A DNA stretch of 64,000 bases from Scytalidium lignicola (lineage: Eukaryota; Ascomycota; Leotiomycetes): NCBI GenBank assembly GCA_002812745.2, contig NCSJ02000014.1:223862-287861 (forward strand). Reading direction: 5' to 3'. A program made the position numbers and the translations under genes. Below are positions 54,919 to 64,000 of the stretch, piece by piece. How positions within the stretch are numbered: position 1 is the stretch's first letter; each line of letters starts with the position of its first letter. The notes beneath the pieces were generated by a model, which saw only the letters and a list, made by a program, of their open reading frames with translations, did not search any database and was not told the DNA's origin.

Positions 54919-55900
54919 GCCAATTGATTACTTTGTTGATTGAGTGGAGCAACTTGTTCTCCGTGACAATTCAGCTGAGAAAGTAAAGCTCTTAGGTTGG
55001 AGGCTGTGGAATTGGTCGAAATTATTGATAGAAGAATGAGGAGAGAACGATGAGAAAAGAGGAGAGTTATACAGCTATACACTTTCTGGCAGGATAATAT
55101 CTTATATGTGACATATTCAATAATTTGCTGTTTGTAGTATCCTGATGTGACGTCAATGAGAAATACTCGATATAAGGTTGACGTATTCATCTTTTTATCG
55201 AGCGAGCGGGCATCCACAAGACATCGTAATCTGTTCTTTTGTTCAACTAGAGACTTGTTGAATGATATCATCTCCAGCAAGGAGCAGACCAATGACAACG
55301 GTTCGATTATAGAGATCTTGCATGGAATTGGACATGATTAACAGCAACACGTGCAATAATAGCCGGTGCGCTTAGTATTGGAGACATCTCCAATTAATGA
55401 TGTTGCAGTGAAGCTCTGTTTATAGTAATGACAAGCTGAAGGAAGAGGCTTCGCCAGATAGAGCCGAGCTCATCCTAGAAATATCAAGATGCGAAACTGC
55501 ACCGGACGCGTTCTATGCTGAATATCACAAAAGTGTTTACAAGGAAGAGAAGTAAAGCGTTTTAAAGGCATTTAGAAAAGCGGTGAGTATGACTCACTTC
55601 ATAACATAAACAGGGAACCTCAAAATCCATGAAAAGATATTCCGGGTACTCTTACTTATCGCTACGGCTTTCGAATTAATTGATGTTTTCAAAAACGATA
55701 AAGTGAAGCGTTACATGAACCTAGACATGACAGTGAGCACTTTTAGCTCTTACTCACTTGAAAGCATACACAGGAACTTGTAACAATCATACGATGTAGG
55801 ATAAAGTGATTGTATACCTCGTCCTTCTGCCCTCTTACTTTTGTAATAATTGTATTGGCGTTACACTTTAGACTTGAATCATTCACTGCAGCATCAGTCC
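54919..55900. other. Catalase promoter and intergenic DNA
   Basis: About 980 bases upstream of the catalase start. Overlapping short ORFs without recognisable content. No specific stress element is asserted. Confidence 0.5.
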
Positions 55901-56665
55901 CTAACAATGCCCTCCATTTGTTGCTCGGCCAGGACAGTCATTTAAACCTGCGGTCTTCCCAAATGCCATAACGCCTCCAAGAATACAGCCCACGTCCAGA
56001 CCGAGGAGGCACAGTAGCATCACATGATCCCACTTCACTTCACCACCATTGGCCATCGTCATTGCAAATCCAGATATAGCCCAGAAGGCTCCTATATTGG
56101 CACCTATAATACCGAGTGCGATGGCCCGCGTCGACTGCCGCTGTGAGATGCGATCCAGGGCGTCGTTGAGGAGGACTAGCCCGACGATCTTGATAACGAC
56201 GATGAATAATACCACCACGGCGGTGATGATCACCTCTTCCGCCTGAGAAGTATCCTCCCTTGGGGTTCTCGAGTCTTTTTCCGTCATGTAGGCAGAGAAA
56301 TGCGGCGCAAGCGCTTCGAGCTGGCGGACCTGGACCTCGAAGCGACTGACAAGACTGGAGAGCTGCTCGTCCGAACTGCACTGAAGGGAATGCACGCAGG
56401 TCGCCAATCTGCAAGTATCAGCGCTACTGTCGAAGTGCCCTGCACGATTTGGGGCCGCAATCTGATAGAGAGGAGTAGAGACTCGGTGGATAGCCAGGGA
56501 CCGGCTGACGGACCAGAAGAGGATTGTCCCCAGAGTCATGACGGAAAGGCCGAGGAGGATGTGGTAGATGGAAGGAGGTCCAGGTACTGGTCGCGATGAG
56601 GGCGCTGCTGGTGCTGGTGGTGTTGCTGCTGCTGACGGCGCCGACGACGGCCTGAGCGTGGACAT
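55901..56665 (-). CDS. Four-pass membrane protein of unknown function
   Basis: Single exon of 254 residues from ATG 56665 (MSTLRPSSAPS). A longer in-frame ATG at 56734 adds 23 hydrophobic residues and is less likely. After an Ala/Pro/Ser-rich N-terminus comes a hydrophobic helix (IYHILLGLSVMTLGTILFWSV). Then there is a ~90-residue soluble part with two Cys pairs and a helical stretch (LVSRFEVQVRQLEAL). Three further helices follow: IITAVVVLFIVVIKIVGLVL, GIIGANIGAFWAISGFAMTM and VMLLCLLGLDVGCILGGVMA. I do not recognise the family. Codon use is GC-richer than in most neighbours. It looks like a real gene because the frame is long, the hydrophobic segments are discrete, and no stop interrupts them. 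Confidence 0.6.
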   Translation of the reverse strand: MSTLRPSSAPSAAATPPAPAAPSSRPVPGPPSIYHILLGLSVMTLGTILFWSVSRSLAIHRVSTPLYQIAAPNRAGHFDSSADTCRLATCVHSLQCSSDEQLSSLVSRFEVQVRQLEALAPHFSAYMTEKDSRTPREDTSQAEEVIITAVVVLFIVVIKIVGLVLLNDALDRISQRQSTRAIALGIIGANIGAFWAISGFAMTMANGGEVKWDHVMLLCLLGLDVGCILGGVMAFGKTAGLNDCPGRATNGGHC

Positions 56666-57584
56666 GACGACGAGGAGTGAGATGTAAGGAAATATTAGTA
56701 AAGTTGGGTGCGTACTGGGGTGGGTTACAATCACGTGTCAAAGTACAGTAGTCAGATATTTACTGTATTGTGATCATGATTGTTGCAACTTTTATTTTAT
56801 CCAATGCTCTTCTTGTTTTCTGAGCGTGCTTGAGGTCGAAGTGACAAATAAAGGTGCCTTACGTCAATTTTAAGTACCGAGAGCCCACAGCAGGATGAGG
56901 GACATGGGGGCGAAACTAGTGCAGTCTCCGCGGTGTGGAGACATGCAGAGCACGCAGGCCCAATGTTGTGCAGTTTCTTTCTTTGGTACGATGGAAGAGC
57001 AAAAAAGAGCAGTGGGAATCTGACAATCTGGCAAAAAAAAGGGGTAGGGCGGGGTAAGCTCCGAAGACACCCTACTCCTGACGTCACTTTTGCTCTGGTT
57101 CTTATCTGAAGTCTTATCAACAAATCTTAACCTCTATGCAATAATCACAGCAATTATACTCACTGTACAAAGGACACAGAGACAAGATATACCAAAGACA
57201 AGGTTATTACCGAAGCATTTCAATGTTCAAAAAAAAAGTATCCTTTTCGCCTATGAACTCTCGATCTAATCGGATGATTCCTGCACCTTGATATCCACGC
57301 ACCCGCAATAATTAGGAGCTAAGAAGACAAGAGGGGTAGAAGATGGGGGGAAAACCTGCTCTTAGCGTTCTAGAACCTCGGCACAAAAACTAAAGATGCC
57401 TTCTGCTCCAACTAGTAATTACCCACCAAATTACAAAGCAAAACCCATTTCCTCAACCTAGTAGAAAGCTCGACTCAACTCCAAAAATCACTCCCCTCCC
57501 CCCCGCTCTTTCAAAAGAGGTCTAGCCTAGCCTCTCAAGCAAAGAAGAAGATCCAGATTTCTGTAATACTAATTCCGAACCCTA
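56666..57584. other. Intergenic
   Basis: About 920 bases: promoter of the membrane-protein gene and 3' flank of the BTB gene, with A-rich and C-rich runs. No gene recognised. Confidence 0.55.
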
Positions 57585-58503
57585 CTACCCCTTCGCCATC
57601 AAAAACGGACAATCAAGCCACAACTGGTGCTGCCCCAAGCCCGAGTTAACCACCTCCAACAACCTCGCCGTCAAATCCACCAGAGCCTCATCCGGGAACT
57701 GCTCGTTATTCATCCGAAACCATGCCGCCGGCAGCTCCCAGACACACTGATCAATAAGCAGTCGTCGAAGGCCGCAGTCACCGCTAGTGTGCTCGTAGAT
57801 CCAGCCGAGCCAGTGTGTCTGCACGGCCCCCCGGGTCCTAGCTCGCCACAGCTCGATGCCTTCGATGCAGTCGTTCTGAAGACCCGCGGTGCCGAGTTTC
57901 CCTGCGAAGACCCAGAGCTGGATGAAGGTCTCGGCCGAGAAGAGCATTTGCGGGATGATGGTCCTGCCGTGGTAGAGCCATGTCAGATACGCTGAAAACA
58001 GTTCTGGGGAAACGTGAACTTCTTGCGGTAGGTCAATTGTGTGTACGATGTTGTTGCTAACTTGATTCGGGAGATCGGGAAGCTTGACTTGGATGATGTT
58101 TCGCGTGCGTTTAGATACTTTGCTGAAGCTTCGCTTGGCTAAGAAGATGTTTCTGAGATATGGCGAGTGACGGAAAAGAAGATCTCTATGGACTTCGAAC
58201 ACGGCGTGGCCACTGTCATGTTTAACTCTGATATTGACGGTTGTTCTGTGATTTGCAAATGGGGTAAGAGAAAGATCGTCAACGAGACGGCCCATCAGCA
58301 CAAGTTCTGACGAGTTTTGGAGACTGACAGCTCGGCTAGATGTAGTCCGAGAGCTGAAGCTGCGATCAGAAGCTGTGACTGGCTCATCTGGCATAGCTTT
58401 TGCTTTTGTTAGAAAAAGATGAATCATGTGGATGCAGTGCATATAGGAAATACTCACAAAAGTTGTCTCCTCCACGGTCCTCGTTCAATAGATATGTTGG
58501 CAT
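57585..58503 (-). CDS. BTB/POZ-domain protein
   Basis: Two exons, complement(58458..58503, 57585..58396), join in phase to 285 residues starting MPTYLLNEDRGGDNF. The N-terminus is Ser/Thr-rich. The BTB fold follows: NVRVKHDSGHAVFEVHRDLLFRHSPYLRNIF (the FxVHrxlLxxxSpyf signature), then QEVHVSPELFSAYLTWLYHG and TFIQLWVFAGKLGTAGLQND. A short helical tail follows, with RRLLIDQCVWELPAAWF. Stand-alone BTB proteins of this size are numerous in filamentous fungi; most have no known partner, and some serve as Cul3 adaptors. No kelch, MATH or zinc-finger partner domain is present. Splice sites are GTGAGT and AAAG. Function unassigned. Confidence 0.8.
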
Positions 58504-59541
58504 AGTTCTTGTAATAGAAACATAAATCTTGAAACAGCCTATCCAGACGAGATGTATATGGTAGAGATAAAAAGAGCCTTTTCCCCGAATAGTGGAAGAA
58601 AGGTTGATTCTAAGCCGATTTTATTAGTATCATGAAGCTGAAAAGAAGATATGTTAGAAGTTCTGCGTCTCTAGACATAACATGAGTATATTGCAACTAG
58701 TATGCCATAGATCTATCATGAAAGATCCAAAGGTGAACATAATAATTTTGCGTGAAGTTTGTGAATACCCTGCACATCTTTTCACGCTTAACTTTGAGAG
58801 AGAGACAATGAAAAGTATAAATCATCTACATCACATTTCTTGAGTTAATACAGTAAAGAGATACATACACATCAAGTGTTGTAATGAAATTGTAGACGAA
58901 TCATAGCTGATATAATATTGAGAAAATGACTAATCTATACACGTACACAGCATTGCCATTGATGGCACCAACCCTCTGTGTCCCGCACTAGCCCAATCCC
59001 AAAACAGACCCAATCCGCCCACTAGATACAGAGATGAGATGGCTCAAAGGAAAAAATAAAGCAACGCAACGCAAAGCAGAACAAACAACAGCAAGCAACG
59101 CAAAAATAACCAAATAAAAGCAATCAAAACAAAAATTAAGATGTATATCGAACAAGGTATCTGAAGAATAAATAACGGAGATTCTGGAATATTAAAAAAA
59201 ATTCAATAGGTTCAGATAAAAGGACAGGGCAGAAACAATACAACGTGGGCCAGCCAAGAAATGTGTAGACATTAAGACGCGCCGAGCGCATGAAACTAGT
59301 TTTGTAGGAGATAAGAGAGAGAGAAAGCCTAATATGACCGACCAGCCCCGAATTGTTGCCCCAACCTCTGAAGGAAATGCCTGTATCGCTATATGCCGAA
59401 ACAAAGGAAAGACGATAAAAATAAATCCAATAAAAAACCAAAAAGCAGTACTAAATAGCAAGCAAAAAAGCAAGACGAGATGGATATCAGGAAATCTAGT
59501 TGCACAGCTGACAAAGGAAACCATAAAATCATTATCAATTT
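58504..59541. other. Intergenic
   Basis: About 1 kb, A-rich, with repeated GCAACGCAA-like words near 59,060-59,105. ORFs in it are short and without content. It contains the BTB promoter and the 3' end of the transcription-factor gene. Confidence 0.55.
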
Positions 59542-62233
59542 TTAGTACACGCTATCTTCATTGTCATCAGCTCCTTGTGAGATCATTGAAGGAGTTGAGA
59601 CATTTGAAGAAGCTTCCATATCGTCCTCATAGCCCACCAGGGCTTGTGAGTGGAGTTTGAATGATTCACCCATGAGTTTTGTGATACTAGCACAAGTTAG
59701 TCTAAGTGCATCACGGGAAAAAGAGATTTAAGAAAAGATTAACTTACCCCCAAACAACAACTTCGTCGATCATGCTGCCCCAGAGACGTGCCACAGTCGA
59801 GCTAAGCTTTGAGTTGTAGGCACCAGCAGAGTCATCATCGAAGAGACTTCTAACCTTGTTGTACATGACCTTTTCTTCTTCGGTGGCAGGCTCTTCGTCA
59901 TGTTCCAGGCGATAAAGCCACAAGCTAAGGATAACCATCAGGTCCAGCCCACACAACGGATGCTCAACGCTCCAGTTGGTGGCGGATGTCCTTGCAACCC
60001 AGCGAATGCCCTGTAGGGCTGCGGTTTCAATGCAGTTGTAGCATTCTTGGATCACTTTGATCATCTCACTGGACCTCTTGACCTTGTCCCGCGCGTTTGA
60101 CATGGCAGCAGCAACCTCGTACGAATCGTGGTATCTCAGTGCTTCTTGAATCGATTTCAGGTCGACCTCGAGACGGGCTCGGGTATTGCGGAACAATGCC
60201 ATGGCATTGAAGATCAATGGATGACCCTTGTGTGGGGCGCTGAGAGGAACAGACACGGTCTCCGGTTCGCAAAGTTCCAAGGATTTCTCCCAGGTCTCTA
60301 GTGCAAGACGGAGCTTGTATTCTGTGACCACGTCCTGAAGAGCTTCGGGACTGCGCTTATGATACCACACTTCGAGGAACAGGGCATTAATCATAACACG
60401 CGTGGCGAAAGCACTGTAGCGCAAGGATTCTCCTTGGAACAAGTTGTCATGTGCTTCGATGAAGGATGGAATCTGCGAGGCCCTGAGTTGTTCGCGCCAA
60501 GAAGCCTCATCGACACTGTTAAGATTCCACATAGCTTCCGTTGAAGGCAGAGGCAGATCCTCGAACTCATTGAAGCTGATGGCTGGGGTGTGGTTGAAAG
60601 TCAAAGTCAACAAGCCAAAGAAGATGTACACAGCATAGTATGTGCGGCGACAACCTTCATCTTCAACCCATTCAGCCTGAGTGGGCAGAGCCCCCTCACG
60701 GGCTTCAGTCCTCAGCTTGAGCTCGTAACGGTTACCCGCCACCATGTTGGCAAGCAGACTCTTGATGGAGCAAGCCCATTCGAGACCCTTAGGATCACCA
60801 CTCCAGCTGGCAAAGACCATGTTGAGCAGAGAGCTTTGCATGGTCCACAAGGGACATTTGCGCGAACTGAAGTTCTCCTTGTTCTGCAAGAATTGATTAA
60901 CAAGCACCTTGGAGCCGATGTGAAGCATGTAGGCTTGGTCTTGATCGAAAGCATACAAGGCGCCAATTGACAAGACGGCCAGCAGAAGCGGCGGCGACAC
61001 CTTCGTCGGCTTAAACGAGCATGGGTGCAAGAAGGGCAAGTGATGATGGAACAGGCTGAAGTACGTTGCAAGGTACCGGTTCAAGGAAGCCAGGCCTGGA
61101 AGGCGGAAGCTATCAGGAATGGCTCGCTCGCTGTCATTACCACGGATGTTATCCAGGATCACATTGCGATCTTCGTCAGTCAGGACTTTTGGTGCCTTTG
61201 GAGAGGCCGATGAAGTCCCTGGAGACCTGTGACGATCCGAAGGTGACTGCCCTCCCATAGCAGAGGCAATTGGGGAATGCTGACTTGGAGTACCAGCTCC
61301 AGATGCAGGCAATGAGTTGATCATGGACTGCAGAGCTGGGACAAGTCCGTTGTAGGTAGACGAAGCATGCTTCATAATTGGGGGCAGCTGGTTCGGATGG
61401 GGCTGTAAAGTGCTGACACTGGTGAACGAGGTCTGGGAATCGTGAGACCCCGAAGTAGCCGACGAAATGGAATGCGATTTTGGCTCAGTGACAGACTGTG
61501 GCATGAAGGAGTCCCATTGCACCTGCGGTAAGGAGATGGCTCCCGAGGGGTATGTGACTGACGGCTCCAGGAGCGCGGCTCCATGAGGGGAGTATGCCAT
61601 TCCAGGCCTAGTCTCATATGGGCCAACGCCAGCACTGCGCATTGCCGCAGTGGCTTTGTGGTGTAAGTCGGTCATCAACATGGCCGCCGTTTCGAGATCA
61701 ACCATGCCATCGCTGCTCGCCTCGATCTGCTCGAGAGCAGATGTGTCGATGGCGATGGGAGTCTTGGAAGACGCCGCCACGCTATTGGCCTTGGGTCCTT
61801 GTCGTCGCTTCACGTCGCTGTGCAGAGGGATGCCTCCGTCCTTCGCGTGCACGGTGCGATCATGTCGCAGCAATAAATCACGTCGCACGAAGGTACTTCT
61901 ACACTTCATGCACTTGAACGGGCGTTCTTTGGTATCTACAAATGCAATGGTTAGTGGATGTAATGGGACGGGGCGATGATTGAGCGACGGGGAGGAGAGG
62001 GAGGCGGAGGTGGGATCGCGAGCCGAAGCACCAACAATCCACGCGACCCCCCTTCAAAGAGGGGAAAAGAGGCAAAACTTACGAGATCTCTCATGTCGAC
62101 TGCGATGCTCACTCCGACTGAAAGCCCGATTGCAGAACTGACACTTGTACTTCTTCTCTGGGGCCAGAGAGGACTTGCGCATGGTGGTGGACGAGGCAGC
62201 AGCGGGCAACATGGAGATGCTAGCCACAGGCAT
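59542..62233 (-). CDS. Zinc-finger (two C2H2) and Fungal_trans-domain transcription factor
   Basis: Three exons, complement(62083..62233, 59748..61935, 59542..59686), join in phase to 827 residues. The first intron splits the zinc-finger region and its removal restores ERSHTKERPFKC. Fingers are C31-C34-H47-H51 and C59-C62-H75-H80, both with perfect spacing (CQFCNRAFSRSEHRSRHERSH, CMKCRSTFVRRDLLLRHDRTVH). A Pro/Ser-rich middle follows. The fungal-specific regulatory domain (about residues 290-700) includes LATYFSLFHHHLPFLHPCSF and RRTYYAVYIFFGLLTLTFNH. The last exon adds an acidic, Ser-rich tail. This layout is that of Adr1/AmdX-type regulators of carbon or nitrogen use; the exact target is unknown. 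It is GC-richer in codon use than most genes here. Confidence 0.88.
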
Positions 62234-64000
62234 TTTGACGGTGAAAATAACGAGCGAGTGTAAATCCGCGTGGATGGGGGGGTGTCTTGTCTATTTCACA
62301 GAGCGATGGTTGAAATCGTCTGGCGCGCGGGCAGGGGCGTGAGTTTTAAAGTGCGACTTGAATTTGCTGGTTCGTATTGGTGATCATTTGTATTTGCGGT
62401 ATGTTCATCGATGTTGGTAATGGTATATATAGGATGGCTCGAGCCAGTGTCGCGATCTGGAGTCGCGAGAAGCGGGTGGGAGAGGGCGCACTAAGTATAG
62501 AGGAGATGGAGGGGACGACGCAATGCCCGATGCGAAGTGGATGCTGGTGCTGGTGCTTTGAGATGCGGTGATGGATGAAGATTAAGATGAAGATGAAGGA
62601 GGGATGAAGACGGAAGTTGGCGAANGGGGGAGGATAGTGGGCAAAAAAATGGAGGGGAAAGGAGGGAGATTGAGAATAAAGGGAGCGCTGATGAGGGTGG
62701 GAAGGGGGGAGGGCTTAGCGGGCTGGTGGATTGCCTGGGTGTGCAGAGCGTGGGCGGGGTTTGTTCGTTGCTGCTCTGCTGTGCGTTGCTTTTGGGGGTG
62801 AGGCGGACGCGTGCTGGGGCTGGGTGCCTCGTGCCCCTGTTAAAGCGGCAGTGGGCNAACTCCTCCGAGAGAGAGAGAGAAACCTCCCAGGTCTGCGTGG
62901 CGACCAGCACGCCCGGGTTTGCCGTGGCTGCTGTTGTCCTCTAGTCCTCTAGTCCTCTTTTTCTTCCTCCCTTGATGCTGCCAACTGCTGTACTGCTGTT
63001 CGCTGCTGGTTGCTTGCAAGTTGCTGGTAAACACGTACTACATACTATGGTACACAAACACCCACGCCTGCCTGGCATTGAACGCGCTGAAAGTTGAGAG
63101 GAGTCTAGCTTTTGCTTATTTTTATACCGGCCTTGCGTTAGACTGCCCTATGGAACTGCTTTGCTTTGCTACGCAGTGGTACTTGCTACGATATACAGCT
63201 CTGACAGGCACAGTGGCAGCCCGACATGTCTAAACGGAATAGAACTGAACTGTGCCCAAAGGGTTTATTTTTGTTACTATGGCCATCATTTCTTCTGCTG
63301 CTGCTGCTGCTTGGTACGTGTCAACGCCCGTTGCTTGTGTCTAATGTATGTCTACTGTACTGTACAGTAGTACTACTAGCTGTATGCACTGTATGTATAG
63401 GGTGTATGTGCGTATGTATGCCTAGTTCCCGAGTCCGTTGGGTCAGTCCCGCCGGTATGATTCTTGGTTGACGAGGAGAGCTGCCCCTCCGCTAAATTAC
63501 ACACGCGTGAGCATCGATGACAGCACGACACCGCAACGCGCGAGAGGGGCCTGAGGAGCCATCTAGAAGGGCAACGCAGACGCAACATCAATTATTCAAC
63601 TTTCTGTACGACACTGGAATAGGCATGAGAAATGGCGACGGAGATGGACGATGAATGATGGAGGCGCAACTGGCCAATGCAGCCCGCCCCGTTTCCATTC
63701 TGTGGCTAGACGCTCCGGGCTCTTTGCGGTACCGCCAGCAATGATCTGCTCTACTGTATCTTTACTGCCCGCCATTGAAGGAAGCACAGAACAATTTAGG
63801 AACAGAGCGCGTGCGCGCGCGAGAGAGAAAGAGAGAGAAGAGAGGCCGGTGAGCGAAGAGCGTGCCAGTTGGGAACTGAGGGGGCCCAAATGCCAACGCA
63901 CCACTGTAACGAGCCGTTGAGAGGTGAGCCCCGAGGCCCAGAAAACACCCGTCTGGTAGCCCGGTGGCAGTTGCTTTAGGCGTGGTTTAGGCGGTGCGCC
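62234..64000. promoter_or_regulatory. Long upstream region of the transcription-factor gene
   Basis: About 1.77 kb to the window edge with no recognisable gene. It holds GA/CT microsatellite patches, G-rich runs, N bases at 62625 and 62857, and the palindrome TACTGTACAGTA (63358-63369). Short ORFs on both strands overlap and lack domains. Regulators of this kind often have long leaders, so a long promoter or 5' UTR is likely; this is inference. Confidence 0.5.

Noticed and set aside
62377..63920. ORFs of 60-139 codons upstream of the transcription factor
   Set aside because: Low-complexity or mutually overlapping, some crossing N bases; no domain.
1..64000. CRISPR arrays, rRNA, tRNA and insertion sequences
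   Set aside because: No regularly spaced repeats, no rRNA segments and no transposase were seen. A few GTTCGA-type words were checked for tRNA arms, but they lie in coding DNA or lack a cloverleaf. A tRNAscan run would settle tRNAs.

Overview
The window is nuclear DNA of a filamentous ascomycete (Pezizomycotina). The evidence is short GT-AG introns of roughly 45-75 bases inside otherwise compact genes, fungus-only families (Irs4-type EH protein, Fmp27 with its GFWDK and WPPW boxes, C2H2 plus fungal-specific transcription factor, WSC-domain peroxidase, large-subunit catalase), monocistronic genes on both strands, and AT-rich intergenic DNA. A member of Leotiomycetes is my guess, not shown. I rebuilt exon structures by hand from splice sites, reading phase and family expectations; nearly all close to the base.

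Layout. 0.6-2.5 kb: Irs4-like EH-domain protein. 3.5-12.3 kb: one 8.8-kb intronless ORF for the giant bridge-like lipid-transfer protein Fmp27. 13.6-17.1 kb: a small mitochondrial-type membrane protein, divergent from translation factor eIF4B (TIF3). 17.1-20.7 kb: an AT-rich gene-poor stretch holding a decayed alpha/beta hydrolase, of the kind that ends non-reducing polyketide synthases, divergent from an intact EthD gene. 20.9-26.3 kb: RRP5. 26.7-29.4 kb: six-exon alpha/beta hydrolase. 30.2-31.5 kb: SLC35F/Thi74-type transporter. 32.8-34.9 kb: YPT7 and ATG16, a divergent pair acting in the same autophagy route. 35.1-36.7 kb: DOT1. 38.7-41.5 kb: secreted haem peroxidase with two WSC modules. 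42.7-43.3 kb: broken CCHC zinc-knuckle gene. 44.6-45.5 kb: orphan kinase-like gene. 45.8-47.0 kb: JMJD7-like JmjC oxygenase. 47.2-49.8 kb: SPB1. 50.1-52.4 kb: CDT2-like WD40 protein. 52.5-54.9 kb: catalase. 55.9-56.7 kb: unknown four-pass membrane protein. 57.6-58.5 kb: BTB-domain protein. 59.5-62.2 kb: C2H2/Fungal_trans regulator with a 1.8-kb upstream region.

Most of the window is conserved housekeeping: ribosome biogenesis (RRP5, SPB1), translation (TIF3), chromatin and cell cycle (DOT1, CDT2), vesicle and lipid traffic (FMP27, YPT7, ATG16, IRS4) and oxidative stress (catalase, peroxidase). The lineage-specific parts are 17-20.7 kb (relic of a secondary-metabolism pair) and 42-45.5 kb (broken zinc-knuckle gene and orphan kinase). 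I saw no obvious new defence or mobile system. Several single N bases sit beside homopolymers, and one of them breaks an otherwise perfect gene (CDT2), so some frameshifts here may be sequence errors.
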